Shown here one piece after another: positions 31,098-40,868 of a stretch of DNA of 64,000 bases (the stretch's first letter is position 1; each line of letters opens with the position of its first letter). The notes below the pieces were generated by a model, which had not been told where the DNA came from, ran no database searches, and saw only the letters and a list, made by a program, of their open reading frames with translations. The position numbers and the translations under genes are program-made. This stretch comes from Actinomycetota bacterium (GTDB lineage: Bacteria; Actinomycetota; Thermoleophilia; BMS3ABIN01): assembly GCA_016235065.1 (NCBI GenBank), contig JACRMB010000010.1, forward strand, positions 134,281-198,280, written 5' to 3'.

Positions 31098-32123
31098 TCA
31101 TCCCACCGCGTGGATATTCTTGACAGCTTCATCGATATTGGAGCCGGATTTGCCGCCGGATTTACCGCTTGAGGCCTTGCCGGCCACCGGCTCGCTATCA
31201 GCGGCCGTGTCGGCGGCGGCATTGTCGACGATGATACGGTAAAGAACCGCCATACGGACCGCCAGCCCGGCCTCCACCTGCTGCAGGATCAGGTTCTCCT
31301 GCGAATCCGCCAGGGCACCCTCGATCTCGACTCCACGGTTGATTGGTCCCGGGTGCAGCACCCGTTGACCCTTGCCTACGTGACGCAGGCCGACCTGGTA
31401 GGCGGCGATATACTCGCGCAGGGAAGGCAGGTAGTTGGCGCCCTCATGGCGCTCCTTCTGCATCCTCAGCAGGTAGATGACGTCCATGCCAGCGAGGGCA
31501 TCCAGGCTGTGGGCGGCTTCCACGCCGAATGCCTCTACGCCGCGCGGGAGCAGCGAAGGCGGCGCCACCAGCGTCACCTTCATGCCCATCTTCTGGAAAC
31601 CGATCAGGTTCGACCGGGCGACGCGGCTGTGGAGGATGTCGCCGACGATCGCCACTTTGAGGCCCTTCAGCTCCCCGAACTCCTGCTGCAGGGAAAAGAT
31701 GTCGAGCAGGCTCTGGGTGGGATGCTCTCCCATGCCATCACCGGCGTTGATCACATGCGCTTCGGTGAAGCGTGATACGAACGCCGCCGCCCCCACATGG
31801 GGATGGCGGATGACGATGATGTCCGGCCGGTAGGCGTTCAGGGTCAGGGTCGTATCCTTGAGCGACTCGCCCTTGCCGACAGCGCTGGAGTCGGCCTTGA
31901 CGTTTATGACATCTGCGGAAAGCCGTTTGCCCGCCAGTTCGAACGAAGTGCTCGTGCGGGTGCTCTTCTCATAGAAAAGGTCAATTACGGTACGGCCGCG
32001 AAGCGTCGGCACCTTTTTGATGTCGCGCTTGGAAAGATCGAGGAAGTCCACGCGCGCCGTCGCCAGCAACGATTCGATATCCTCATGGGAAAGGTCATTC
32101 ATGGAGAGCAGGTGGCGGTTCAT
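31098..32123 (-). CDS. pyrB: Aspartate carbamoyltransferase catalytic subunit
   Basis: A 341-residue enzyme joining carbamoyl phosphate to aspartate. The carbamoyl-phosphate loop STRTSTSFELAGKRL, GEHPTQSLLDIFSL and HPGPINRGVEI are present. The last ~35 residues form a low-complexity Ala/Gly/Ser/Lys tail beyond the normal family end. No pyrI regulatory subunit is seen. It follows pyrR. Confidence 0.97.
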   Translation of the reverse strand: MNRHLLSMNDLSHEDIESLLATARVDFLDLSKRDIKKVPTLRGRTVIDLFYEKSTRTSTSFELAGKRLSADVINVKADSSAVGKGESLKDTTLTLNAYRPDIIVIRHPHVGAAAFVSRFTEAHVINAGDGMGEHPTQSLLDIFSLQQEFGELKGLKVAIVGDILHSRVARSNLIGFQKMGMKVTLVAPPSLLPRGVEAFGVEAAHSLDALAGMDVIYLLRMQKERHEGANYLPSLREYIAAYQVGLRHVGKGQRVLHPGPINRGVEIEGALADSQENLILQQVEAGLAVRMAVLYRIIVDNAAADTAADSEPVAGKASSGKSGGKSGSNIDEAVKNIHAVG

Positions 32124-32154
32124 GACAACACCCCCATGATCGGTTCGTTCCGGT

Positions 32155-32739
32155 TCATGACTCTACCCCCTCGCGGGTCGCTTCCAGGACGATCTCGTCC
32201 TCCCCGTCGACCTCGGAGAGCCGCACGTTGATGCGCTCGTCCGTCGCGGTGGGAAGGTTCTTGCCGACAAAATCCGGCCGGATGGGCAGCTCGCGGTGAC
32301 CGCGGTCGACCAGCACCGCCAGCTGGATGCTCGACGGCCGGCCGTAATCGAAAAGCGCGTCGATGGCGGCGCGGATGGTGCGTCCGGTGAAAAGCACGTC
32401 ATCGACCAGCACGATGGTCATGTCGTCGATACTAAAAGGCAGGTTGGTTCCCTTGATCTCCGGCTGCGCCAGCCGCGAGCGCACGGTGAGGCTGCCCCGG
32501 GCGGCGACGTCGTCACGGTAGAGGGAGATATCGAGTTCGCCCACGGCAATCTCCTGGCCGGTGAACTGCTCCATGAGTTTGGCGAGGCGATGCGCCAGAT
32601 GGGCGCCGCGGGTGTGGATGCCGACCAGAGCCAGCTGCCCCGGCTCCTGGTCTTTCTCGAGGATCTCGTGGGCGATGCGGACGATAGTGCGCCCGAGCTG
32701 ATCGGCGGAGACTACTGTCTTGACAAAAATACCGCTCAC
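32155..32739 (-). CDS. pyrR: Bifunctional pyr operon regulator / uracil phosphoribosyltransferase
   Basis: A 194-residue PRTase-fold protein. The PRPP-binding loop is IVLVDDVLFTGRTIRAA. PyrR binds a stem-loop in pyr mRNA when UMP/UTP is high and reduces expression; it also has weak UPRTase activity. The start is a GTG (32737-32739) with a weak ribosome site, which suits control at the translation step. It is the first gene of the operon pyrR-B-C-carA-carB-K-D. Confidence 0.96.
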   Translation of the reverse strand: MSGIFVKTVVSADQLGRTIVRIAHEILEKDQEPGQLALVGIHTRGAHLAHRLAKLMEQFTGQEIAVGELDISLYRDDVAARGSLTVRSRLAQPEIKGTNLPFSIDDMTIVLVDDVLFTGRTIRAAIDALFDYGRPSSIQLAVLVDRGHRELPIRPDFVGKNLPTATDERINVRLSEVDGEDEIVLEATREGVES

Positions 32740-32807
32740 ACGCGGGTCCAGGATGCGGACACGCTGTGGCGGCTATGGAGGAATTTACCTTTTATCAGGC
32801 TCATCTT

Positions 32808-32832
32808 GCTCCCTTGTCAGCCTCACTGGGCG
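32808..32832 (-). promoter_or_regulatory. PyrR-binding loop in the pyr operon leader
   Basis: On the minus strand the leader reads CCCAGTGAGGCTGACAAGGG, matching the known PyrR RNA site (CCxGxGAGGCU, then AAGG). It lies about 70 nt upstream of the pyrR GTG. No terminator hairpin with a T-run follows it, so translational control, as reported for mycobacterial pyrR, is more likely than attenuation. The rest of the 32740-33040 gap holds no gene. Confidence 0.75.
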
Positions 32833-33040
32833 TGAATTAAAGGGTGATGCACAAGCACTGGTAGTCTATCGGAAGGAATGGGCGGGAGTCAAATGGGACG
32901 TCGCGAGAACAGCGGGCGTAATCATATAAAGCGGCTCCAGGCATTATCAGACACTGATGCGGATGAATCCACAATCAAGTCCTGACCCCGCTCTAGCCTT
33001 CCAGCCTGAAGCTCACTATTTTAGGAACGCCCCCAAAACC

Positions 33041-33157
33041 CTAAAAAGTAAAGCTCCCCTGACATTCCCAGCACTCTTGTGCAGTAAGCTCCTTGAGAGC
33101 GCCGAGCTTGATCAGCTCTGGCTGTTCATACGGTTCCCGTACTTCCTTTTCCGTCAT
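33041..33157 (-). CDS. 38-residue RiPP-precursor-like peptide
   Basis: The peptide begins MTEKEVREPYEQPELIKLG and ends in a CWECQGSFTF tail. The pattern Y-x-x-P-x-L-x-x-LG-x-L-x-x-LT is the leader signature recognised by PqqD-like (RRE) proteins in lasso-peptide and related RiPP pathways. The ATG at 33155-33157 has AGGGAG 6 nt upstream; another in-frame ATG lies two codons earlier. The possible core has a CxxC pair but no Asp/Glu in the place a lasso ring would need. No modifying enzyme is within the window. It starts 34 bp after the secreted Ig-like gene, in the same direction. Confidence 0.55.
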   Translation of the reverse strand: MTEKEVREPYEQPELIKLGALKELTAQECWECQGSFTF

Positions 33158-33191
33158 CTCCATCTCCCTAATACCACAATTAGACAACGAT

Positions 33192-35171
33192 TTATGGATA
33201 AAAGTATTCAGTGAAGCACTGATCAAATGCGCACGCGGTGTTGGTGAATGTATAAGCTGATGTGCCCACCGGCCAAAAGTACTTCACCGAGAACGAAACC
33301 GACCCGCCTGGAGCGATATTGCCAAGCGCTGGCAACGGCGACGGACTGGCAAGGTAAATGCCATTCGTCGCCGTCATGCTTAACATGCTGACATTATAAG
33401 CGGCTGGTCCAATATTATCCATTCTGTAATCTACTGTCACCCACCTGTAAGGATCTCCAGCTACGAGGTAAGGTCCCCTGACCTTGAACAGTGTGAGACT
33501 TGGCCTGCCGCTGCTCTTGCAGAAGGTGCCTGCAGCTGATCCGGTGTTGCCGGCAGCATCGGTAGCGGTTATCACAACAGAATGCGAGCCGTAGTCAACA
33601 CCGGCGGTCGGGCAGCTGACAATCCCCGCCATATCAACAGTGCAGGCGATTTCCGGGCCGCTATCGATGCTTGCAACGGCTGAGACTACGCCGACTGCGT
33701 CCAAAGCCGTGCCGGTTATCGTCGGGCTGTCGCTTGTATAGATAGTGTCACTGGGACCGCCATAAGTCACGACCGGTGCCGTTGTATCGACTACGGTTAT
33801 CGTCATGGTGACCGTGCCGGTATTGCCGGCGACATCGATGGCCGAGCAGTTGACGGTCGTAGCGCCAATCGGGAAGGTCGAGCCGGAAGCCGGGGTGCAG
33901 GTGGGTACACCAGCTACGCCACTCAAGGCGTCAGTGGCGCTCACTGTGAAGTCTGCAACGGCACCCGATGGACCTGTTGCCTCAACGATCATGGAACCTG
34001 AAGTGGTCACATCCGGAGGAGTCTTGTCGATCATGACTGTTGCTGTCTTGTCTGCCTCCACATTTCCGGCAACATCGGTGGAACGGTAAGTGATCGTATG
34101 TATTCCATCACCATAAACAGCCACTGCCGCGCCATTCTGGGATGCGCCGGCATCCAGCTCATAAGTCGTGGAAGCGCAACCACTGCCCGCATCGGTGCAG
34201 GTCAGGTTGACAGTCACATCGGTGTTCTGCCAGCCGGCAGGAGCGTTGTCTGTGGTTGCCGGCGGAGTACAATCGGCGCCGCTGTTCACCGTCGTGGTGC
34301 TTGTCGCCGAGTTGCCGGCCTTATCGGTGACTACGACTGTTACTGTATGGTCGCCGCAACCAAGGTCACCATTGATCGGGCAGGTGAAGCCGGTGGAACT
34401 GGTCCCGCCGCTATCTGAATCCGAGCTGTTGTAATAACCGTCGGAATCATGGCTGCCAGTCGAGTCGCTATAGTAGAAATCATGATCGACGTCGGCGCCG
34501 TCATGGTCATCGTCGTAGCCGTCGTGATCGTCATCATAGTCATCGCGATCATAGTCATATCCATCGTGATCGTCATCATACTCATCATGATCATTGTCAC
34601 AACCGCCGCCGCCCGTACTGCAGTTGAGCTTGACGCCATCAAGGTAGACTACCACCGAGGCGATGCCGCTCGATGGAGCCGGATCGTGATACTTCACCGA
34701 AACGCCCTGGGGCGTCGCGGAAACACTGTCGATGATCGGCGCTACATTGTCGGTCACTTCAAAGGTGTGCTCGCGCTCGCTACGATTACCGTACCTGTCC
34801 TTGACCGATACACGCATCGAATGCTTGCCGGATTTCATCCCGGAAGCCTTGCAGTTGATCTTGCGGTTGGTCTTCACACAACCGGTGACCATTGCTTCGG
34901 TTACCTGTACAGTGTCGCTTTCAGCGTCAACGTCGCTATCAACGTCGAGGAACTCAGCTTCTACCGTAGCTGAACTATGGTCGTCGTCCTCCCTCGCGTC
35001 AACGCGGGTGAAAAGTGGAGGAGTCGCATCGTAGCCAGTCAGGCTGGTGGTAGAGGTTGGGAAGGTCTGAGCGCTGGCGGCCCCTGCAAACAGGCCAAGA
35101 AAAATCACAGTCCCTATTGCTACTAAAGACATGCAGAACAACAGTTTTCGTGTGGATGTGCTGGTATTCAT
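33192..35171 (-). CDS. Secreted Ig-like/HYR-repeat protein with Asp/His/Tyr-rich tract
   Basis: A 659-residue exported protein with a Sec signal peptide (residues 1-35, cleavage after ASA). Several bacterial Ig-like domains follow, recognisable from repeats such as DKAGNSATSTTTV, STDVAGNVEADKTATV, IDVAGNTGTVTMTI and TDAAGNTGSAAG. One matches the HYR type (FTVSATDALSGVAG...TFPIGATTVNC). Between the first and second Ig units is a ~50-residue tract of DDHDGY-like repeats, likely to bind metal ions. The C-terminal ~110 residues resemble a CARDB-type adhesive domain. No LPXTG or membrane anchor is visible. Surface or matrix role inferred. Confidence 0.75.
   Translation of the reverse strand: MNTSTSTRKLLFCMSLVAIGTVIFLGLFAGAASAQTFPTSTTSLTGYDATPPLFTRVDAREDDDHSSATVEAEFLDVDSDVDAESDTVQVTEAMVTGCVKTNRKINCKASGMKSGKHSMRVSVKDRYGNRSEREHTFEVTDNVAPIIDSVSATPQGVSVKYHDPAPSSGIASVVVYLDGVKLNCSTGGGGCDNDHDEYDDDHDGYDYDRDDYDDDHDGYDDDHDGADVDHDFYYSDSTGSHDSDGYYNSSDSDSGGTSSTGFTCPINGDLGCGDHTVTVVVTDKAGNSATSTTTVNSGADCTPPATTDNAPAGWQNTDVTVNLTCTDAGSGCASTTYELDAGASQNGAAVAVYGDGIHTITYRSTDVAGNVEADKTATVMIDKTPPDVTTSGSMIVEATGPSGAVADFTVSATDALSGVAGVPTCTPASGSTFPIGATTVNCSAIDVAGNTGTVTMTITVVDTTAPVVTYGGPSDTIYTSDSPTITGTALDAVGVVSAVASIDSGPEIACTVDMAGIVSCPTAGVDYGSHSVVITATDAAGNTGSAAGTFCKSSGRPSLTLFKVRGPYLVAGDPYRWVTVDYRMDNIGPAAYNVSMLSMTATNGIYLASPSPLPALGNIAPGGSVSFSVKYFWPVGTSAYTFTNTACAFDQCFTEYFYP
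34481..34599 (-). repeat. Degenerate 21-bp tandem repeat encoding (Y)DDDHDG units
   Basis: A stretch of GAT/CAT-type codons repeats with a period near 21 bp and encodes DDDHDGY-like heptads in the secreted protein. It looks like the product of replication slippage. Confidence 0.7.
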
Positions 35172-35436
35172 CCCTCACCCTTCCCTATGAAATTTGCTGG
35201 GGTCAAATCCGCCCGCTGGCACTTATCATGCCCAACCTAAAAAATCAGGTTAGTAATGATACAGCTTTCGACTATATTTGTCATCTTTTTTTTATATGTG
35301 TCAGCAAATTGTTGGATGAAGCGTGTCATTACATAATTCATTTTCAATATTGGATGCGTGGATATGCGGCGGATAAACCATGGAATTGGCTGAAATCCAG
35401 GCAATCCTTCGCCGGGACCTCAGGAAGGATCGAACC
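35172..35436. other. Gap with short direct duplication
   Basis: No gene seen. A perfect 17-bp direct repeat (acctcaggaaggatcga) occurs twice in tandem at about 35417-35450, spanning the stop codon of the glycoside-hydrolase-like gene. Confidence 0.5.
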
Positions 35437-36858
35437 TCAGGAAGGATCGATATATACAGGCGACTCTGTCAGCCTGATATCCTCCGCGTCTGTCTTCTTC
35501 TGCTGACCGTAGATATCAGTGATAGTGACCTTGCCGCTGATTTCAGATGGCAGCGGCTGGCTTCCCCAGAGCACGTAGACGCTCCGCCCGTCGATAGTGA
35601 AGCGGTACTGGCCTTCGGCCAGCTTTTCAGCGGAATCGAAATAATCGATCTTATCGACCATCGTTTTGAACGCGTAGAAAGGCTTCTGCCTCTGACAGAG
35701 CGCCGGATCGAAGGGGTCACCGCGCACCGCGCCAGGGCTTGCCTCACATCTCACCAGAAGCGAGGTCTCTTCCGTGGGAGTCGAGTTATCCAGTCCCAGG
35801 TAGAAGAGCTTGTCGGCGCCACGGCCGAAGGCCTCTACAAAAGACCTGACCAGCACAGCTGACCATTCTTCCTGAGAGAGACCATGCAGGCCGGTAGGGT
35901 TGATCTCGGACTCTTCGTCAGGAACGATGCCTCGCGCCTGGAAGAAAGCTGTGGACTTGGCGTACTGGATCTCCGTGACCCAGACAGGCTTGTCCAGGCC
36001 CAGCTCATCCATCAACCGGTTGAGGGCCTCCAGCTGCAGCCCCTCCCCCTGAGTGATGGAATGGATCGTCAGGATATCTATATAGTCCGCGCCGGAGCCG
36101 CCCAGGATCGAGCGCCAGAATGGCAGCTCCTTTTCCGTGAGGTAGGCGATGCCGCCGTTGAGTATCTTTGCGCCCGGATCCGCCGCCTTGACCGTGTCAT
36201 GGGTCGCCGTCAGGACTTCGAGGTAGTCGGCGTCCTGGGGATCGCCTTTGAAGAACGAGCCATTGTCGATATCGGGTTCGTTGATGACTTCCCAGTATTT
36301 GATGGGATAGACGAGGCCGGGCATGTCGTCTTCGCCGTCGCCGTCATAGCGCTCGACCATAGACTGGACGAAGCGCCGGTAAGCCTCCGGGTCGCAGGGC
36401 TTGCCGCGATATTCGCCGAGGATGGAAAAAAGCCGGCGGCCTTCAGGGAGTTTCTCGTGACAGCGCACCTGGTCCCAGTTGGCGTAGGGCCAGATGGTGG
36501 CCACCAGCAGCATCCCGTATTCCTGGGACTGGCCGACGTACTCGTCGATGACGCTCCAGTCGTAAGTTCCCTCTTCCTTTTCTACCTCGCCCCAGATGAA
36601 CGGCCCGGGATGGGGTCGTTCCCAGTGGACGCCCAGTTCGCTGACGAACTGATAAGAGCTGAGGGCGCGGAAGAAGCCGAAGTGGCTGCGTTCGTATTGC
36701 TGGAATTCGGGGGATTGGTAGAGGGTGGTCCGGGTGCCGTCAAGGCTGACGCCGCAGCCGGCCGTGGCCAACATCATAGCGGTCAAGGTCGCGAACAGAG
36801 CAGCCGGAAAGACTGTTGAGATTATCCTGAGAAATCTGCAGCCTGGATCTAACATCAT
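35437..36858 (-). CDS. Glycoside-hydrolase-like lipoprotein (clan GH-A TIM barrel)
   Basis: A 473-residue predicted lipoprotein. A hydrophobic lead ends in the lipobox ATAGC (Cys about 35). The catalytic domain shows the clan A layout: acid/base Glu in YWEVINEPD after strand 4 and nucleophile Glu in PVWVTEIQY after strand 7, with an HWERPHPG region early on, most like GH39/GH5-related enzymes. It would hydrolyse beta-linked sugars at the cell surface; the substrate is unknown. The C-terminus is a small beta domain. Confidence 0.7.
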   Translation of the reverse strand: MMLDPGCRFLRIISTVFPAALFATLTAMMLATAGCGVSLDGTRTTLYQSPEFQQYERSHFGFFRALSSYQFVSELGVHWERPHPGPFIWGEVEKEEGTYDWSVIDEYVGQSQEYGMLLVATIWPYANWDQVRCHEKLPEGRRLFSILGEYRGKPCDPEAYRRFVQSMVERYDGDGEDDMPGLVYPIKYWEVINEPDIDNGSFFKGDPQDADYLEVLTATHDTVKAADPGAKILNGGIAYLTEKELPFWRSILGGSGADYIDILTIHSITQGEGLQLEALNRLMDELGLDKPVWVTEIQYAKSTAFFQARGIVPDEESEINPTGLHGLSQEEWSAVLVRSFVEAFGRGADKLFYLGLDNSTPTEETSLLVRCEASPGAVRGDPFDPALCQRQKPFYAFKTMVDKIDYFDSAEKLAEGQYRFTIDGRSVYVLWGSQPLPSEISGKVTITDIYGQQKKTDAEDIRLTESPVYIDPS

Positions 36859-36938
36859 AAGCAGAGGATACCCCTGGATTCGGCATCCTAAAGCCGCCCC
36901 GCCTGCTGCTGGCTACTCCGCCTGCCTGCATCCGCTGG

Positions 36939-39008
36939 TTACAGGCGCCCCGTCACGATGTCGTCCACCACTTCCGGGTCTGCCAGGGTCGAGGTGTCGC
37001 CCAGGTCTTTCGGTTTGGTCTGGCCGGCGGCTATCTTCCTGAGGATGCGCCGCATGATCTTGCCGCTGCGGGTCTTGGGAAGGCCGGCGACGAACTGGAG
37101 TTTGTCCGGTTTGGCGATGGGACCGATCTCTTCCTGCACATGGGCGCGCAGGACCTTGCGCATGTCTTCGGAACCGTCGTAGCCCTCGGCCAGGGTCACG
37201 TAGGCGTAGATCCCTTCCCCCTTCACATCGTGGGGAAATCCGACTACTGCAGCCTCTGCGACGGCCTCATGGGAAACCAGCGCCGATTCGATCTCGGCGG
37301 TGCCCATGCGATGGCCGCTGACATTGACCACGTCGTCGATTCGTCCCTGGAGCCAGTAATCCCCTTCGGGGTCGATGCTGGCGCCGTCACCGCTGAAATA
37401 CTTCCCGGGGAAGCGCTCGAAATAGACTTCCTTTACCCGCTTGTGCTCGGGGTCGCCATAGGTACCACGGATCATCCCCGGCCAGGGCTTGTCGATGACC
37501 AGGTAGCCGCCCTCGTCGACGCCGGCGGGAGTGCCGTCCTGGCGCACGACCTGGGGGACCACGCCGGGGAACGGCCGGTTGGCTGAACCCGGTTTCATGG
37601 TCATGGCTCCCGGCAGCGGTGTAATCAGGATGCCACCGGTCTCTGTCTGCCACCAGGTGTCGACGATCGGCAGTTTCCCGTGGCCGACCTGTTCGTAGTA
37701 CCACATCCAGGCTTCGGGGTTGATCGGCTCGCCGACGCTTCCCAGCAGCCGCAGGCTTTTCAGCGGATGCTTCGCCACCCAGTCGTTGCCTTCGCGCATG
37801 AGCGCCCTGATCACTGTCGGCGCCGTGTAGAGGATATTCACCTGGTGCTTGTCGCAGATGTCCCAGAGGCGGTCGGGCTCGGGGTAGTTCGGCACTCCCT
37901 CGAACATGAGGCTGGTGGCGCCGTTGCTCAGGGGGCCGTAGACGACATAGCTGTGGCCGGTTATCCAGCCGATGTCGGCAGTGCAGAAGTGCAGGTCTTC
38001 CTCGTGGTAATCGAAGATCCACTTGAAGGTCAGGTGAGTAAAGAGCAGGTATCCCGCCGTGGTGTGCAGGACACCCTTGGGCTTACCGGTGGAGCCGCTG
38101 GTATAGAGGATGAACAGCGGGTCCTCGGCGTCGAGCTCCTCCGGCGGGCAGTAGTTCTCGATGTCATCGGCGGCCATCTCCTCGTGCCACCAGTGGTCAC
38201 GGCCTTCCTCCATGGCAGTTCCGGCGCCGCCGATACGGGCGACGACGATCATGCTGTCAACCGTCGGGCAATGTCGCAGAGCCTCGTCGGCGTTGGCCTT
38301 GAGCGGCACTACCCGGCCGCCGCGCATGCCGCCGTCGGCGGTGATCAGCATGGAGGCGCTGCAGTCGCGGATGCGGTCGGAGAGTGAACCGGCGCTGAAG
38401 CCGCCGAAGACGATGCTGTGGATGGCGCCGATGCGGGCGCAGGCGAGCATGGCGATGGCCAGCTCGGGGATCATCGGCAGGTAGATGCTGACGCGGTCAC
38501 CACGGCCGATATTGTGTTTCTTCAGCACGTTGGCGAAGCGGTTGACCTCGTAGGCGAGCTGCTCGTAGGTGAAGGTACGGTAGCTGCCGTCGTCGGCCTC
38601 CCAGATAAGCGCCGCCTTGTTGCGCCGCCAGGTGGTCAGGTGCCGGTCAAGGCAGTTATGGGAGACATTGAGCTGGCCGCCGATGAACCAGGCGATCTCG
38701 GGCTTGTGGAAATCGTACTCGAGGACCTTGTCCCACTTGCGGTACCAGTCCAGGTGCTCCTCGGCCATCTCAGCCCAGAAGCCTTCGGGATCTTCCACCG
38801 AGCGCTTATATATCTGCTCGTACTGCTCCATGCTGCTTATGTGCGCCTGCTCGCTGAATGCGGGCGGCGGCGGAAAGTGACGCTTCTCGTGCATGAGCAC
38901 GTTGATGGCGATCGGGTCGATCGTGGTTTCTTCGGTGGGAGCCTGGCCGGTGGCTGCCGGGTCTCCGGTGGCTGCCTGTGGATCAGTCTGTCTGCTGTCG
39001 TCTGGCAC
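36939..39008 (-). CDS. acs: Acetyl-CoA synthetase (AMP-forming)
   Basis: A 689-residue enzyme that activates acetate to acetyl-CoA with ATP. It has P-loop [15 protein letters not shown], the WWQTETGG motif, [14 protein letters not shown] and the acetylatable Lys in [14 protein letters not shown]. The GTG at 39006-39008 is chosen because AGGAG lies 7 nt upstream; an in-frame GTG 39 bp earlier lacks a ribosome site. The first ~40 residues are Ala/Thr/Pro-rich and not conserved. It stands alone. Confidence 0.97.
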   Translation of the reverse strand: MPDDSRQTDPQAATGDPAATGQAPTEETTIDPIAINVLMHEKRHFPPPPAFSEQAHISSMEQYEQIYKRSVEDPEGFWAEMAEEHLDWYRKWDKVLEYDFHKPEIAWFIGGQLNVSHNCLDRHLTTWRRNKAALIWEADDGSYRTFTYEQLAYEVNRFANVLKKHNIGRGDRVSIYLPMIPELAIAMLACARIGAIHSIVFGGFSAGSLSDRIRDCSASMLITADGGMRGGRVVPLKANADEALRHCPTVDSMIVVARIGGAGTAMEEGRDHWWHEEMAADDIENYCPPEELDAEDPLFILYTSGSTGKPKGVLHTTAGYLLFTHLTFKWIFDYHEEDLHFCTADIGWITGHSYVVYGPLSNGATSLMFEGVPNYPEPDRLWDICDKHQVNILYTAPTVIRALMREGNDWVAKHPLKSLRLLGSVGEPINPEAWMWYYEQVGHGKLPIVDTWWQTETGGILITPLPGAMTMKPGSANRPFPGVVPQVVRQDGTPAGVDEGGYLVIDKPWPGMIRGTYGDPEHKRVKEVYFERFPGKYFSGDGASIDPEGDYWLQGRIDDVVNVSGHRMGTAEIESALVSHEAVAEAAVVGFPHDVKGEGIYAYVTLAEGYDGSEDMRKVLRAHVQEEIGPIAKPDKLQFVAGLPKTRSGKIMRRILRKIAAGQTKPKDLGDTSTLADPEVVDDIVTGRL

Positions 39009-39233
39009 GCTTGGACTCCTTGTTATTGGCCCTCGGACTAAAACCACTGCTTCTTATACCCGGTTGACCGCGTCTAAACGCGCAGGCCGTTGATTTGCAT
39101 TCCGCGCAGCACGGTCCGGGGTCCAAGAATTCTAACAGGGCATGGGAACAGGCGCCACAATCTTATTGAACACAGCCTGCCGATTTGAAAAGATGAGCCA
39201 GGTACCAGGATCAAGCGGCCAGGAAGACCTTCA

Positions 39234-40868
39234 TTGCAGAAAAGTGACTCGCGAAAAGCAATGCGAACTCCACACCCGTTCACCTCGGGTCATACAATGG
39301 CGCTCGCCCTGATTGTTTTTCTTGCGCTTAATATCTTTTTTGAACTGATCATGATCTCGATCACCCTGGCTGACAGCGAAACATTGCGCATGTACCTTCA
39401 GCCACAACTGACCGGCGTGATGCTTGTGATACTGACGGCGCTTGCTTTTCTCACCTGGTCGTTCCGCGTACATCGAAACCTGGCCGCGCTTGGCGCCCGT
39501 GACGTGAAGGGCATGTCGATCTGGGCGATCGCCTGGTTCTTTATCCCCTTTGCGAACCTGTTTGTCCCTTATTTCTTTTTACGGGAGATATGGAGAGGCA
39601 GCGATCCCAATGCGGATATGTCCAATGCCTTCGCCTGGAAGAACGCGAAGGTGCCCTACTGGGTGATTACGTGGTGGGTATCGTGGGTGCTTTCGGTATA
39701 TGTCGTCTGGTCTGTCTGGTACATATCATCCACCCTCAAAATCGAAGCGGCCGTTCTGGCTATCCTCTTTGTCGGCAGGATCGATATCTGGCAGGTGAAG
39801 AAGTACGGACGGCTGTTGGAAAAGGGTGATACGGATCTGAAGACCGCCCCGATTGAGATGGGACGGGCCGACCCTGTCATGGTCAGGAACAGCCCTTCGG
39901 TGGCACAGCCTGTCTGGAATCAAAAGACAGCGGGAGAGATAGTATCTTCGCCGGCGGTTGCCGGTGGAAGGGTTTTTTTCGGCAGCGGCGATGGATATTT
40001 CTATGCCCTGGATGCCGCCACCGGCGAAATCATATGGCGTTCGAAGGGAGACGGACCGATGGACTCCAGCCCAGCCGCCGCCGGTGACGCCGTCTGTTTC
40101 AGTGGCAGCTCTTTCGTCACAGCAGTCGATGCTGCATCAGGACATGAGAAGTGGAAACTAACGATCGAGAGAGCGATACCTCCTTCTCTCGCGGTCGACG
40201 GGGGCAGACTCTATTTCGGTACTTACGACAAATGCCTGCATGCTCTTGACGTGTCGACGGGGCATGAGCTGTGGCGCTTCAAAGCCGGTGACATCATTGA
40301 CTGCTGCCCGGCAATCGCAGATGGCATCGTTTTTGTGGGGTGCTTTGATAAGACTCTCTACGCGATCGAGACTTCCAGCGGCATCCTCAGATGGAGCGTA
40401 AAAATCAAGGGGGCAATAGACGGCCCCCCGGCAGTAAATGGCTCGCGCATCTTCTTCGGCAGCCATGACTGCTTCCTCAGGGCCGCGGATATCGAAACTG
40501 GTTCGATACTGTGGGAGTTCAAGACCGGCAGCCCGATATCCACTCGCCCGGCGATCGACCTGGGTCTGGTCGTTTTTGGCAGCTACGATAATTACGTCTA
40601 CGCCCTGGACGAAGAAACGGGAGTGCAGAAATGGGAGTTTCAGACTGAGAATTCGGTGGCATCATCACCTGTGATTGCGGATGGAGCCGTCTATTTCGGG
40701 AGTTTTGACCGGATGATGTATTCGGTAGATCTGGCTACTGGAACAGAGCGGTGGCGTTACCCCTCTCTTGACTGGGTCCAGTCCTCGCCGGCGATTGTAG
40801 GTGGAGTCATCTATTTTGGCAGCAAGGACGGCCATTTCTATGCAATCAGGGATACAGTCAGATCCTGA
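39234..40868 (+). CDS. DUF4328 membrane domain fused to a PQQ-type beta-propeller
   Basis: A 544-residue protein. Residues 1-190 hold about four transmembrane segments and the DUF4328 pattern FRVHRNLAALGARDVKG ... SIWAIAWFFIPFANLFVPYF ... EIWRGSDP. Residues ~225-540 contain seven PQQ-like repeats (SSPAVAGGRVFFGSGDGYFYALDA and similar, each with a TG-W step) forming a closed beta-propeller, probably extracytoplasmic. No catalytic residues are evident; a scaffold or sensing role is inferred. The start is a TTG with AGGAAG upstream. Confidence 0.8.
   Translation: MQKSDSRKAMRTPHPFTSGHTMALALIVFLALNIFFELIMISITLADSETLRMYLQPQLTGVMLVILTALAFLTWSFRVHRNLAALGARDVKGMSIWAIAWFFIPFANLFVPYFFLREIWRGSDPNADMSNAFAWKNAKVPYWVITWWVSWVLSVYVVWSVWYISSTLKIEAAVLAILFVGRIDIWQVKKYGRLLEKGDTDLKTAPIEMGRADPVMVRNSPSVAQPVWNQKTAGEIVSSPAVAGGRVFFGSGDGYFYALDAATGEIIWRSKGDGPMDSSPAAAGDAVCFSGSSFVTAVDAASGHEKWKLTIERAIPPSLAVDGGRLYFGTYDKCLHALDVSTGHELWRFKAGDIIDCCPAIADGIVFVGCFDKTLYAIETSSGILRWSVKIKGAIDGPPAVNGSRIFFGSHDCFLRAADIETGSILWEFKTGSPISTRPAIDLGLVVFGSYDNYVYALDEETGVQKWEFQTENSVASSPVIADGAVYFGSFDRMMYSVDLATGTERWRYPSLDWVQSSPAIVGGVIYFGSKDGHFYAIRDTVRS

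Noticed and set aside
33041-33157. Lasso peptide precursor
   Set aside because: The leader pattern fits, but the possible core lacks Asp/Glu at ring positions 7-9 and no cyclase or protease genes are near; kept only as RiPP-like.
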